A DNA stretch of 64,000 nucleotides from Desulfovibrio sp. TomC (GTDB taxonomy: Bacteria; Desulfobacterota; Desulfovibrionia; Desulfovibrionales; Desulfovibrionaceae): NCBI RefSeq assembly GCF_000801335.2, contig NZ_JSEH01000006.1:124001-188000 (forward strand), read 5' to 3'. Below are positions 41,662-50,880 of this stretch, piece after piece; positions within the stretch are counted from its first letter, which is position 1; every line of letters begins with the position of its first letter. The position numbers were made by a program, and so were the translations under genes. The notes below the pieces were generated by a model. It searched no databases. It was not told where the DNA came from and saw only the letters and a list, made by a program, of their open reading frames with translations.

Positions 41662-44115
41662 CTATTCTCCCAGCGGGGCAATATTCCAGATGTTTGCGGC
41701 GTATTCCAGGACCGCCCGGTCGCTGGAAAAATACCCCATGGCGGCGGTGTTGCGGATTGAGGCCGCGGTCCAGGCTTCCGGATCGAGGTAGAGGGCACTC
41801 ACCGCATCCTGGGCCTCGATGCAGGACCGGTAGTCGGCCGTGACCAGATAATAGTCGCCGTTATGAAGCAGGTTGTCGAGAATCGGCTGGAACAGGTCCG
41901 GTTCCTTGGGCGCGAAATACCCTCGGCCGATCATGTCCAGGGCCTCGGCCAGTTCGGCGTCGGCGGCGACCCGGCGGTTGGGGTCATACCCGGCAGCCCG
42001 GGTAGCCTCCACTTCCGGGGCGGTCAGGCCGAAAATAAAGATGTTCTCCCGGCCGACCGCCTCCATGATCTCGACATTGGCCCCGTCGAGCGTCCCAATG
42101 GTCAGCGCGCCGTTTAAGGCGAACTTCATGTTGCCCGTGCCCGAGGCCTCCATGCCGGCGGTGGAGATCTGCTGGGACAGGTCGGCGGCCGGAATGACCT
42201 TTTCGGCCTGGGACACGCAGTAGTTGGGCAAAAAGACCACCCGCAGGCGGCTTCGGATGGCGTCGTCGGCGTTGACCGTCTCGGCCACGGCGGTAATGAG
42301 CCGGATGATGCGCTTGGCCATGAAATAGCCGGGCGCGGCCTTGCCGCCGATCAGCACCGTGCGCGGCGGCACGGACAGGTCCGGGTTGCGGCGCAGGCGG
42401 TTATAGAGCGTCACGATGTGCAGGACGTTTAAGAACTGGCGCTTGTACTCGTGCATCCGCTTGACCTGGACGTCAAAGAGCGTGTCCGGGTTGATGCCGA
42501 TGCCGGATTTGCGCAGGACATAGCGGGCCAGGCGTTTTTTGTTCTCGCGCTTGGCCAAGCGCCAGGCGGCGCGGAAATCGGCGTCCTCGGCCAGGGGCAG
42601 GAGCCGGGCCAGCTGGTCGAGGTCGGTCACCCAGTCCGGGCCGATGTGTTCGGTGATGAGCTTGGAAAGGGCCGGATTGGCCTGATTGAGCCAGCGCCTG
42701 GGCGTTATGCCGTTGGTGACGTTGGTGAATTTGCCGGGATACAAGGCGTCGAAGTCCGGAAAAACCTTTTCGCGCAGGATGTCGGAGTGGAGCTTGGCCA
42801 CGCCGTTGACCTTGTGGCTGCCGACGATGGCCAGATGGGCCATGCGCACCCGGTGGCTTCCCCGGTCGATGATGGCCATACGGGCCAGCTTGCCGCCGTC
42901 GCCCGGATAGGCGGCGGCCACCTCTTCGAGAAAACGGCGGTCGATTTCGGCGATGATCTCCAGATGGCGCGGCAACACCCGGCCCAGCAGGTCGGCCGAC
43001 CAGGTTTCCAGGGCTTCGGGCAGCACGGTGTGGTTGGTATAGGCAAAGGTGCGGCGGCAGATGTCCCAGGACTCGTCCCAGCCCATGAACTCCTCGTCAA
43101 CCAGGATGCGCATGAGTTCGGCCACGGCAATGGTGGGGTGGGTGTCGTTGAGCTGGATGGCCACCTGATCGGGAAAATCCGCAAAGGACGGGCCGGATTT
43201 CTTGTGGCGGCGGATGATGTCGCGCAGCGTGGCGGCCACCAGGAAATACTGCTGGCGAAGGCGCAATTCCTTGCCCTGGATGGGTTCGTCGTTGGGGTAG
43301 AGCACCTTGGAGATGTTTTCCGACAGGATCTTGGACTGCATGGCTCCCAGGAAATCGCCCTGGTTGAAGTCGCGCAAGGAAAAGCCGGTGGACGAGGTGG
43401 CCGCCCACAGGCGCATGTTGGTGACGTGGCGGCCGCCGTGGGCCGGAATCAGGATGTCGCAGGGCATGGCCATGACCGTGTCGGCGTCCACCCACCGGTA
43501 GCGCAGCGCCCCCTTGGAGTCGGTATAGGCCTCGCTGCGGCCGAAAAAGCGCACCTCATAGAGATGTTCCACCCGGTTGATCACCCAGGGGCTGCCGTGG
43601 CGACGCCAGTTGTCGGCTTCCTCCTCCTGCCAGCCGTCCACGATGCGTTGGTGGAACAGGCCGTAGTCATAGAGAATGCCATAGCCGTAGCCCGGGATGC
43701 GCAGGGTTGCGACGGAGTCCATGTAGCAGGAGGCCAGCCGCCCCAGGCCGCCGTTGCCAAGGCCGGCGTCGCGTTCCTCCTCGGCCAGATCATCCAGGGA
43801 ATAGCCGAGTTTGGTCGCCGCCTCGCGACAGCCGTCTTCCATGCCCATGTTGGTGATGTAATTCATGAGAAAGCGGCCGGGCAGGAATTCCATGGACAGG
43901 TAATAGACCCGTTTGGACATGGAGTCGTAATACGACTTCTGGGTGGCCAGCCACATCTTGATCAGCCGGTCGCGGATGGCATAGGCCAGCCCGCTGTAAT
44001 AGCGAAAGGGATCGGGCGGGTAGAGGTCGTTGCCGAGAATGGAGAGAATGTGGCGGCGAATGTCTTCGCCAAGGCTGGCGATATCGTGGAAATCCTCGAC
44101 GCTTGGCTGGCGCAT
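41662..44115 (-). CDS. glgP: Glycogen/starch/alpha-glucan phosphorylase
   Basis: 817 residues, the usual length. It releases glucose-1-phosphate from alpha-1,4-glucans using phosphate and pyridoxal phosphate. The PLP lysine region EASGTGNMKFALNGALTIGTLDGANVE is intact, as are the N-terminal YYLSMEFLPGR and GLGNGGLGRLA segments. ATG 44115 follows GGGGGA; the longer frame adds 15 uncharacteristic residues. It pairs metabolically with the glucokinase at 22.5 kb. Confidence 0.96.
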   Translation of the reverse strand: MRQPSVEDFHDIASLGEDIRRHILSILGNDLYPPDPFRYYSGLAYAIRDRLIKMWLATQKSYYDSMSKRVYYLSMEFLPGRFLMNYITNMGMEDGCREAATKLGYSLDDLAEEERDAGLGNGGLGRLASCYMDSVATLRIPGYGYGILYDYGLFHQRIVDGWQEEEADNWRRHGSPWVINRVEHLYEVRFFGRSEAYTDSKGALRYRWVDADTVMAMPCDILIPAHGGRHVTNMRLWAATSSTGFSLRDFNQGDFLGAMQSKILSENISKVLYPNDEPIQGKELRLRQQYFLVAATLRDIIRRHKKSGPSFADFPDQVAIQLNDTHPTIAVAELMRILVDEEFMGWDESWDICRRTFAYTNHTVLPEALETWSADLLGRVLPRHLEIIAEIDRRFLEEVAAAYPGDGGKLARMAIIDRGSHRVRMAHLAIVGSHKVNGVAKLHSDILREKVFPDFDALYPGKFTNVTNGITPRRWLNQANPALSKLITEHIGPDWVTDLDQLARLLPLAEDADFRAAWRLAKRENKKRLARYVLRKSGIGINPDTLFDVQVKRMHEYKRQFLNVLHIVTLYNRLRRNPDLSVPPRTVLIGGKAAPGYFMAKRIIRLITAVAETVNADDAIRSRLRVVFLPNYCVSQAEKVIPAADLSQQISTAGMEASGTGNMKFALNGALTIGTLDGANVEIMEAVGRENIFIFGLTAPEVEATRAAGYDPNRRVAADAELAEALDMIGRGYFAPKEPDLFQPILDNLLHNGDYYLVTADYRSCIEAQDAVSALYLDPEAWTAASIRNTAAMGYFSSDRAVLEYAANIWNIAPLGE

Positions 44116-44207
44116 GCTGGTCCCCCGGTGTGGTGGTGGTCGGGTGAGACTTCTTGCCATGCTCTACGGAAGAGGGGGCGCGCTGTCAAAGCGGCCGGGC
44201 GCAACAA

Positions 44208-44244
44208 AGGCCGGGAACCGATAGCGGCGGTCGGTTCCCGGCCT
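44208..44244 (-). terminator. Terminator of the NifU-like gene
   Basis: A perfect 14-bp stem (44208-44221 with 44231-44244), read on the minus strand, is followed by TTTGTTG. It lies 54 bp after the stop of the NifU-like gene. Confidence 0.65.
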
Positions 44245-44297
44245 GTCCCGGACGCCCGCGTGGGACGGGTTGTGTCCGATGCTGGGGAGCGGGGTGC

Positions 44298-44663
44298 CTA
44301 GGCCGCTTCCCGGAGGCGGTAGTTGCGCAGGGCGATGCGCAGCGCCGCCACACACCAATTGTCGCAGCCGAGCTTTTCAATGACGCGGGTCATGAGCGGC
44401 TGAAAATCTTCGCTGGACACCGTCTGGGCGTCCATGGTGTTCATGCCCTTGATGGTGGCGATGAGTGCGGCCATGCATTCGCGGCTGTAGCCGCAGCTTT
44501 CCACCGTACCGCCGGCGTCGACGATGATGTCGTTCTCAATAAGCAGCTGCATCTTGACGGCGCGTCCGCAGGCGGAACATTCGCTTGTGCCTTCAACAGT
44601 GAAGTGTTCCAGGGGCTTAACGGAGAGACGGGTCTTGGTGGTGGTGGTGGTGGTGGCGGTCAT
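44298..44663 (-). CDS. NifU/IscU-N-like iron-sulfur scaffold-type protein
   Basis: 121 residues. After a Thr-rich N-terminus (encoded by a run of ACC codons) the sequence follows the IscU/NifU-N pattern with cysteines at 29/32 (SECSACG), 57/63 (ESCGYSREC) and 100/104 (CDNWC), and the IKGMNTMDA and ALRIALRNY helices. Classical IscU has three cluster ligands at equivalent positions, so it may assemble or sense an iron-sulfur cluster. AAAGGAGA precedes ATG 44663. A consensus sigma-54 promoter lies upstream, so expression needs an activator, probably the divergent one. The family call is moderate. Confidence 0.68.
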   Translation of the reverse strand: MTATTTTTTKTRLSVKPLEHFTVEGTSECSACGRAVKMQLLIENDIIVDAGGTVESCGYSRECMAALIATIKGMNTMDAQTVSSEDFQPLMTRVIEKLGCDNWCVAALRIALRNYRLREAA

Positions 44664-44729
44664 GGCGGTCTCCTTTATAAAAAATGTGCAGTTGATTTGC
44701 AGTGTATCGCGCGCTCTTGCCTCTCTTTA

Positions 44730-44745
44730 AGCAATGGCCGTGCCA
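44730..44745 (-). promoter_or_regulatory. Sigma-54 promoter of the NifU-like gene
   Basis: Read on the minus strand, TGGCACGGCCATTGCT matches the sigma-54 consensus (TGGCAC, five bases, TTGCW) at every defined position. The -12 GC is at 44731-44732, so transcription should start near 44719, leaving a leader of about 55 bases before the ATG at 44663. Confidence 0.8.
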
Positions 44746-44879
44746 TTTTTTTAACATACTCATTTCATTGACGAATAAAATAAAACATCAGATGAATCAC
44801 CTGCTCCACTGCGGGGTGTTGCAATTTGGCATCATCTTTTTTTGTCTGATTTGGAGTAAAGCAAACGAAATCGGCAACT

Positions 44880-44911
44880 TGGCAGAAATGCAACATGTTG
44901 CACCTTTGCCA
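44880..44911. promoter_or_regulatory. Nested dyad, probable activator-binding site
   Basis: A perfect 14-bp palindrome TGCAACATGTTGCA (44889-44902) is flanked at four bases on each side by TGGCA and TGCCA. It sits about 135-165 bp upstream of the sigma-54 promoter, the normal distance for an enhancer site, and 78 bp before the activator gene, so it could also serve autoregulation. Confidence 0.6.
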
Positions 44912-44989
44912 CGAGTTGCGCTATTGCAGCAGGGAAATCCCGGTCGCTTGGGAAAATTGTGACAAACCAGTGCGTGAAAGGGGTCAGTT

Positions 44990-46447
44990 TTGAGAAAAAA
45001 GGTACAATCCCCCCTCGACCCCGTGGCCGGACACCTCGACGCCATCCTCGACAGCATCGAGGACGGCGTGTTCATTGCCGACCGCGACGGCTACGCCCTC
45101 AAGGCCAATGCCGCCTACGAACAGCTCACCGGCATGAGCAAGTCTGAACTCATCGGTAAGAACGTCGAGGAACTCAAAAAAGAGGGCCTGTTCAACATCG
45201 CCCCCATCACCCCGGAAATCGTGGCCACGGGCCGCCCGGCCTCCTCCATCCAGGTCACCCGGGACAACCGGTCCATGACCATCGACGGCAAGCCCATCCG
45301 CGACCCGGACGGCAAGGTCAGCCTGGTCGTGCTCTATGCCCGCGACATCACGCTCATGGCCCGGATGCGCGAGCGCATCTCCCGCCAGCAGGAGCTGATC
45401 GAGACCTATCAGCACCAGATGGATTTCTTTATCCGCGAGGGCGGCGGCATTACGAGCTTTATTGCCGAGAATTCGGCCATGAAGCGCCTCATGGACCTTT
45501 TGCGGCGCATCGCCGCCACCGACGCCGTGGCCCTGGTCCTGGGCGAGACCGGCGTTGGCAAGGAGCTTTTTGCCCGCATGATCCACGAGGCCAGCCCCCG
45601 GCGGGAGAAGCCCTTTGTCAAAGTGGACTGCGCCTCGATCCCGGAGAACCTGATCGAGGCCGAACTGTTCGGCTACGCCCCCGGGGCCTTCACCGGCGCC
45701 CATCCCAAGGGCCGGGTGGGCTTTTTCGAGATGGCCGACGGCGGCACCATCTTTCTCGACGAAATCGGCGAGATGCCGCTTGGGCTGCAATCCAAGCTCC
45801 TGCGCGTGCTCCAGGACCGGGAACTGACCCCGGTCGGGTCCAGCAAGTGCCGAAAGACCAACGTGCGGGTCATTGCCGCCACCAACCGCAATCTCGAAGC
45901 CGAAGCCCGGGTGGGCACCTTTCGCAGCGACCTTTTTTTCCGGTTGCGGGTGGCTGTCTTGGAGATTCCGCCGCTGCGCGACCGGCCCGACGACATCCTG
46001 CCCCTGGCCCGGATGTTTTTGCAGCGTTTCGGTTCGCGCTACCGCAAGCGCACCACCTTGTCGCTCGAATCCGAACGCATTCTGGCCCACTACAACTGGC
46101 CGGGCAACGTGCGCGAACTGGAAAATCTCATCGAGGGCCTGGTCATCACCTGCGACTCCGGCTGCATCGAATCCGACGATCTGCCGACGGCCATGCGGGT
46201 GACGGAATGCCTGCTGTCCGCTGCCGAAGCCGCTGCCCAGCAACCGGCTCTGTCCCTGGCCGCAAGCGCCCCGGCGGCCATCGAGCCGGACTGGGAGCGA
46301 CCCTATAAGGACGTGATTTCGACCTTCGAGCGGGACTATCTCGAAGGAGCCATCAGCCATTTCGGTTCGATCGGCGAGGCGGCCAAGCGCCTGGGCCTGG
46401 ACCGCACGACCATTTTCCGCAAGCTCAAGCGCGCCGCCGGGGAGTAG
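44990..46447 (+). CDS. Sigma-54-dependent transcriptional activator (PAS-AAA-Fis)
   Basis: 485 residues: a PAS sensor domain (about 15-125), a short coiled-coil linker, an AAA+ ATPase with Walker A GETGVGKE (185-192), GAFTGA loop (232-237) and Walker B IFLDE (254-258), and a C-terminal Fis-type helix-turn-helix (about 463-481, RLGLDRTTIFRKLK). There is no receiver domain, so it senses its signal through the PAS domain directly. TTG 44990 is preceded by AAAGGGG. It is divergent from the NifU-like gene with the sigma-54 promoter and is its most likely activator. Confidence 0.92.
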   Translation: MRKKVQSPLDPVAGHLDAILDSIEDGVFIADRDGYALKANAAYEQLTGMSKSELIGKNVEELKKEGLFNIAPITPEIVATGRPASSIQVTRDNRSMTIDGKPIRDPDGKVSLVVLYARDITLMARMRERISRQQELIETYQHQMDFFIREGGGITSFIAENSAMKRLMDLLRRIAATDAVALVLGETGVGKELFARMIHEASPRREKPFVKVDCASIPENLIEAELFGYAPGAFTGAHPKGRVGFFEMADGGTIFLDEIGEMPLGLQSKLLRVLQDRELTPVGSSKCRKTNVRVIAATNRNLEAEARVGTFRSDLFFRLRVAVLEIPPLRDRPDDILPLARMFLQRFGSRYRKRTTLSLESERILAHYNWPGNVRELENLIEGLVITCDSGCIESDDLPTAMRVTECLLSAAEAAAQQPALSLAASAPAAIEPDWERPYKDVISTFERDYLEGAISHFGSIGEAAKRLGLDRTTIFRKLKRAAGE

Positions 46448-46462
46448 GGGCGGCCTGCGGAG

Positions 46463-46580
46463 GCCCGCCTGTTCCCCGGCGACGCCGGCCGCGCGGCCGG
46501 GTCGCAAGGCAGGCGGGCGGACGGCGTCGCTTGAAGCCGCCCAGGCTGCGCCGCCTCGGGCCGGCAGTCCTGCCGGCCCG
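46463..46580. repeat. Inverted repeats downstream of the activator gene
   Basis: GCCCGCCTG (46463-46471) pairs with CAGGCGGGC (46520-46528), and CGGGCCGGCAG (46557-46567) pairs perfectly with CTGCCGGCCCG (46570-46580). Further CTGCCGGCC copies occur at about 46603-46660. The 299-bp gap up to 46746 shows no gene. Confidence 0.5.
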
Positions 46581-46674
46581 ACCAACGGCAGTGCGCCTGA
46601 CAGGACTGCCGGCCAAATGTCCTTGCGGCCCGCCTCGTCCGCAATCGACCACTCCTGCCGGCCCGCACCCTCCA

Positions 46675-46713
46675 AAAAACAAAAAAAGGGCCGGGAACAA
46701 GTCCCGGCCCTTT
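46675..46713 (-). terminator. Intrinsic terminator of the RRM-protein gene
   Basis: On the minus strand a GC-rich stem (46688-46697 with 46701-46710) is followed by a run of seven or more T. It lies 34 bp after the RRM-gene stop. Confidence 0.8.
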
Positions 46714-46746
46714 CACTGGCGTTATGACGCCTGGAAAGCTTTTGGC

Positions 46747-47037
46747 CTACCAGCGACGGTCGCCGCGACCACCGCCGCCGCCACCGGAGCGGGGCTTGTC
46801 TTCGGCTTCGTTGACCTTCAGGTTACGACCGCCGAACTCCTGGCCGTCCATGCCGGCAATAGCGGCACGAGCGCCTTCCTCGTCCATCTCGACGAAGCCG
46901 AAGCCGCGCAGGCGGCCGGTTTCGCGGTCAGTGATGAGGTTGACGCTGATGACTTCACCGTAGGTGGAAAACTGGGTGCGGATATCGTCTTCGGTGGAAT
47001 TGAACGAAAGGTTACCGACGTAGAGTTTCTTGGACAT
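46747..47037 (-). CDS. RRM-type glycine-tailed RNA-binding protein
   Basis: 96 residues: one RNA-recognition motif with RNP2 LYVGNL (5-10) and RNP1 GFGFVEM (about 45-51), then a Gly/Arg-rich tail. Proteins of this type in bacteria bind single-stranded RNA and in some species are cold-induced; no evidence here fixes the role. AGGAG is upstream of ATG 47037. The leader on the minus strand (47038-47200) is unusually AT-rich for the region and may carry the promoter. Confidence 0.9.
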   Translation of the reverse strand: MSKKLYVGNLSFNSTEDDIRTQFSTYGEVISVNLITDRETGRLRGFGFVEMDEEGARAAIAGMDGQEFGGRNLKVNEAEDKPRSGGGGGGRGDRRW

Positions 47038-47702
47038 GGGGCTCTAGCTCCTGTTTTTGGCACTTATTTTCGTATCAATTGGAGCTGCACATCAGAAAAG
47101 CCCAAGATCCAAAAAATCAATGCTCGTTTGAATGACTCGACAGGAGACAGATACGCCCATTTGCCGGGATGTAAAGGGCGGGCCGGCTAAAATATTTTTT
47201 CCAGGCCATTATTTCATCTATGGCCTTTACGAACAGCCTTTTTCTTTGGTTTTAGAGAGTCCCTGCCAAATAATAAAGACGAATGAAATCCAGCTGACAG
47301 CCGCAACGTGACCCTTTTCAGGGCCGGTCGCCGGGCGGCGGTATTGCCGGGCTGGGCCTGGAGGGGGGGCGGCGGCGGGCCAGGGAGAACCGAAAGCGTC
47401 GCGTAGCCGTCGGACAGCCCGTCTGGAGCCGGCCCGGCCCGACCCAGGCCGGCCCGGACTGGCCCGGACTGGACCGGCGATAGCCGGACCGGACAGCCAA
47501 ACGAACGTCTCCACGCCAAACTGGCCCGGCTCGGCCCGGGCTGGACCGGCGACAGGGCGGCGGGGCGGCAAGCCATCCCCGCCGGCTTGACGGCCACCGG
47601 CAAAACCGGGCAATTGGCTGTGAAACGGCCACTTTTTGTGACCCCGGCGTCGCGCCTGTCGCGTTGCCGATCATCTTTCCCTGCCTACGGAGCCTGCCGC
47701 CC
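47038..47702. other. Long gap between RRM and carbonic-anhydrase genes
   Basis: 665 bp without a gene I can support. The first 200 bp are AT-rich and probably hold the RRM promoter. From about 47310 to 47600 the DNA is a GC-rich low-complexity tract with short direct repeats of GGCCCGGACT and GGACCGG. Overlapping frames on the minus strand are compositional artefacts. Confidence 0.6.
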
Positions 47703-48359
47703 ATGAAAGATATCCCGCGCTTTCTGGCTGGTTTTAAAAATTTCCAGCGCACCTATTTCTGCGACGGCAGCACCTTTTTTACCGATCTCAAACAAGGGCA
47801 GACCCCCAAGGTACTGGTCGTCGCCTGCTCGGATTCCCGGGTGGACCCGGCCATCCTGACCGGCTGCGAACCCGGCGACATGTTCGTGGTGCGCAACGTC
47901 GCCAACCTCGTGCCGCCGTATGAAACCTCGCCCGGCAACCACGGCGTCAGCGCCGCCGTGGAATATGCCGTCAAGATGCTGGCCGTGGAGCACATCATCG
48001 TCCTTGGCCACTCTTGTTGCGGCGGCATCCAGGCGCTGATGCACCCCCAAACCGCCGAACTTGGCGAATTCATCGCCCCCTGGGTCAGCATTGCCGAGCC
48101 GGCCCTGCGCGAGGTCAACGCCAAGCTCGTGGGCAAAAACATCGCCCTGCGCCAGCATGCCTGCGAACAGGCCGCCGTGCTCGTTTCCCTGGAAAACCTG
48201 CTGACCTTCCCCTGGGTCTTTGACCGGGTCATGCGCGGCGAGGTCCATCTGCACGGCTGGTACTTCGACCTGCAAAAGGGCGAACTGCTCAGTTATCTGC
48301 CCGAAACCGGCACCTTTGAGCCGCTGGTGGCCCGTTGTGAAACCGACGACCCGGCCTGA
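47703..48359 (+). CDS. Beta-class carbonic anhydrase
   Basis: 218 residues. The zinc site is complete: Cys42 in ACSDSRVDP, His103 and Cys106 in GHSCCGG, with the Asp44-Arg46 pair. It interconverts CO2 and bicarbonate, likely in the cytoplasm because no signal peptide is seen. ATG 47703 was preferred to the longer frame from 47664 because it begins at the conserved helix. It probably forms its own unit. Confidence 0.94.
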   Translation: MKDIPRFLAGFKNFQRTYFCDGSTFFTDLKQGQTPKVLVVACSDSRVDPAILTGCEPGDMFVVRNVANLVPPYETSPGNHGVSAAVEYAVKMLAVEHIIVLGHSCCGGIQALMHPQTAELGEFIAPWVSIAEPALREVNAKLVGKNIALRQHACEQAAVLVSLENLLTFPWVFDRVMRGEVHLHGWYFDLQKGELLSYLPETGTFEPLVARCETDDPA

Positions 48360-48443
48360 GACGACAACCGAAACGGGGCCGCGCCCAGGCAAGCCCCGCC
48401 CCTGCCAGCCCAGTCCGGGCTGCCCACTGAAAAGGTCCGTATC

Positions 48444-50831
48444 ATGTCCCTGACCATGCCGCCCGAATCCAACACCGCCATCTCCCTGAGGACTGTGTTC
48501 CAGGACCGCCTCGCCCTGATTTTCCTGCTCCTCTATGTCTGCCTCGGGCTGTATCATCTCGGCGTGCCCTCGCTGTGGATGGATGAAGTCCTGGTCCCCA
48601 TGACCGCCGCCCATTCCAATGAATTCATCCTCAATCAGAGCAAATACATCGAGGTCCATCCCCCGCTGTTTTATTTTATCACCAAATTGGCGCTGCTTGT
48701 TGGCAGCGACGACTTCACCGTGCGCCTTTTTTCCGTGCTGTGCGGCCTGGGGACCTGCATTGTCGGGTTTGCCGCCTGCTGCCTCGTCCTGCCCCGGCCC
48801 CAGGCCAGAGCCGCCCTGCTTTTCCTGATCGCCAACAGCCAGTTTCTGTTTCTGGCCCGAACAGCCCGCCCCTATGCCTTTATGGTCCTGCTTTTTTCCC
48901 TGATCCTGTACCTGTATCTTCAATACTTCGAATCCAAGAAACCGGATATGGTCCGCGTGGCCCTGCTTGGCGGCCTGCTTGGACTGGCCTTTGCCACGGT
49001 CTACACCTCCATTTTTCTCATTGCCGCCGTCGTCGGGTCCATGGCCCTGGTCGGAACGCAGCGCCGCAAATCCGGCAATCTCGCCGCCGTGGTCCTGCTC
49101 AGCCTGGTTGCCGGCCTGTTCCTGTACTTCTTCTATGAGGCCTTCATTTCCAAATCCAGAGTCAGCCAAGCCTATCTCGACGCCGGCATGGACTACGCCA
49201 CCATTAGCGCCATCTACGTCAACGCGATCTTTGATAATATCTTTTATTTCAACAATCTGCCCGCCAGGATAGGTCTGGGGGCATTGACCGCCTGGGGCCT
49301 GTGGCTGCTGCGCGGCAACCGGCCGTTTTGCATCCTCACCCTGGCGTTGCTCCTTGTCCCCTACGCCCAGCTCATCGTCACCAAGAGCGCCCTCAACTTC
49401 TGGGGCCGCCACATTGCGTTCCTGATGCTTCCCATGGCCATGGCCCAGGCAGCCGCCGCGGCCCGGCTCTTTGGCCGGTTCGGGACAACCGCCCCGGTCC
49501 TGGCTGCCGCTACCCTGAGCCTCCTGACCCTGGCCGGCTACCACCACAAGTATTTTGCCGTAGACAGCTACGACGTGGAGGTCATCGGCGACAATTACAA
49601 AAGCATCGCCGCCCATCTGGCCGAGACCGCCGTCCCCGGGGAGGCCCTCAACTACACCGGCGAATACCTGGAAAAATGCACCAACTGGTATGTGAACCGC
49701 CTGCTGCCGGCGGCAGCCCGCATGAACAATCCCCAGGCCGATGCACCGGTTGCCAGCGTCATCGTGGCCAAGGAGTACCTCTACCTTGGCGGGGACAAGG
49801 CCGGCTTTCGACAGCGCTTCGGTCCCTTCGATACCGAGGAGCAGTACCGCTCCGTCACCATCTATCGCCGCCACGTGGCCAAAACCGGACCTGTGGCCAT
49901 GAACGGTCCCCTTTTCAGACAAGATTTCACCTTTGACTACACCCGGCTCTATGCCGAGGCCGCCGCCGTCTCCAACGTCAACGTGGCCTTCTCGGCCCGG
50001 GGTTTTGCCGTCCTCCCCACCCGGCCGGACACGCCGGGCACCTGCGACTACGTGTTCACCAACCCGGCCGGGCATACCCATTTCGGCGTGGTCCTCGACT
50101 ACAGGAGCGCCGGCTGGGGCAACGTGGTGGCCGTTGATGTGCGCTACGACGACGAACCCTTCACCACGGTATTCACTACCGGCGGCATGGACCCCCGACG
50201 CCAAGCCATTGTCCCCTTTCACCGTGATGCGCCCTTTGCCACCATGACCGTACGCCTGCGTCTGGTGAGCCACGACAGCCTGCCCGACACCCCGGGCAGC
50301 GGCCTGCGTACCGTGACCCTGGAAGGCTTCACCGTTATTGCAGCCGACGACGAGGCCAGCGTGACCCGTAAATACGGCCCGGCCGCTTACAATACCTACT
50401 TGCTGGACAACTACGAGACCGTCCGCTTTCCAGCCACAAGCGGCATCGAACAGGAGCTTGTCTTTGATCCCGAGGTGGTGGCCTGCCGCCATCCCGACGA
50501 CGTCGAGGACAAACGGGCGCAAGTCTGCGCCTTGATCCCCGGCCAGACCGCCGGCCATATCGACATCCGTTACCGCGCTCCCCATAACGATGCCGTGTTT
50601 TTGCCCCGCGTCTCCGGCGAGACCACATCGCTTGTCGCTGCCGTGCTGGACGCGAACGGCGTTGAATCAGGATTTTTCACCATGCATGGCATCTCCAACA
50701 CCAGCTGGTCGCCCGTGGCCGCCCAGTTCCGGCTGCCTCTACCGGCCCTGACGGGCGCCGTGCGCGTCAAACTTCAAGGAGGAGCCCAGCTGTGGACCGT
50801 GGACGGCAAGGCCCTGTTTCGGAACAGATGA
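48444..50831 (+). CDS. Polytopic glycosyltransferase (GT39/GT83-like)
   Basis: 795 residues: about ten membrane segments in the first 380, then a large extracytoplasmic C-terminal part of mainly beta strands. LWMDEVLVP in the first periplasmic loop and HPPLFYFITK are the acidic and His-Pro motifs of the lipid-linked-sugar-using GT-C superfamily (ArnT/RgtA-D-like). It would move a sugar from a polyprenyl-phosphate carrier to a glycan or protein on the periplasmic side. The acceptor is unknown. The adjacent small glycosyltransferase supports a role in envelope glycans. Confidence 0.82.
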   Translation: MSLTMPPESNTAISLRTVFQDRLALIFLLLYVCLGLYHLGVPSLWMDEVLVPMTAAHSNEFILNQSKYIEVHPPLFYFITKLALLVGSDDFTVRLFSVLCGLGTCIVGFAACCLVLPRPQARAALLFLIANSQFLFLARTARPYAFMVLLFSLILYLYLQYFESKKPDMVRVALLGGLLGLAFATVYTSIFLIAAVVGSMALVGTQRRKSGNLAAVVLLSLVAGLFLYFFYEAFISKSRVSQAYLDAGMDYATISAIYVNAIFDNIFYFNNLPARIGLGALTAWGLWLLRGNRPFCILTLALLLVPYAQLIVTKSALNFWGRHIAFLMLPMAMAQAAAAARLFGRFGTTAPVLAAATLSLLTLAGYHHKYFAVDSYDVEVIGDNYKSIAAHLAETAVPGEALNYTGEYLEKCTNWYVNRLLPAAARMNNPQADAPVASVIVAKEYLYLGGDKAGFRQRFGPFDTEEQYRSVTIYRRHVAKTGPVAMNGPLFRQDFTFDYTRLYAEAAAVSNVNVAFSARGFAVLPTRPDTPGTCDYVFTNPAGHTHFGVVLDYRSAGWGNVVAVDVRYDDEPFTTVFTTGGMDPRRQAIVPFHRDAPFATMTVRLRLVSHDSLPDTPGSGLRTVTLEGFTVIAADDEASVTRKYGPAAYNTYLLDNYETVRFPATSGIEQELVFDPEVVACRHPDDVEDKRAQVCALIPGQTAGHIDIRYRAPHNDAVFLPRVSGETTSLVAAVLDANGVESGFFTMHGISNTSWSPVAAQFRLPLPALTGAVRVKLQGGAQLWTVDGKALFRNR

Positions 50832-50880
50832 GCGCGTCCCTTGCCGCTCTGGTCTCTCCTCGGCTAGTATGGCGGCCATC

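Noticed and set aside
42451-44301. Open frame of 616 codons on the plus strand opposite glgP
   Set aside because: glgP carries all phosphorylase motifs; the opposite frame has shadow composition and no recognisable domain.
47058-47072. Sigma-54-like TGGCAC with TTCG on the plus strand
   Set aside because: The -12 element reads TTCG instead of TTGC, and no plus-strand gene starts within 600 bp.
47214-47613. Two overlapping minus-strand frames in the 665-bp gap
   Set aside because: Arg/Pro/Gly/Ala-rich content from the low-complexity tract, no start signal, no family.
47685-50585. Open frame of 966 codons on the minus strand
   Set aside because: It lies opposite the carbonic anhydrase and polytopic glycosyltransferase genes, which have family motifs. 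In GC-rich DNA the opposite strand often stays open.
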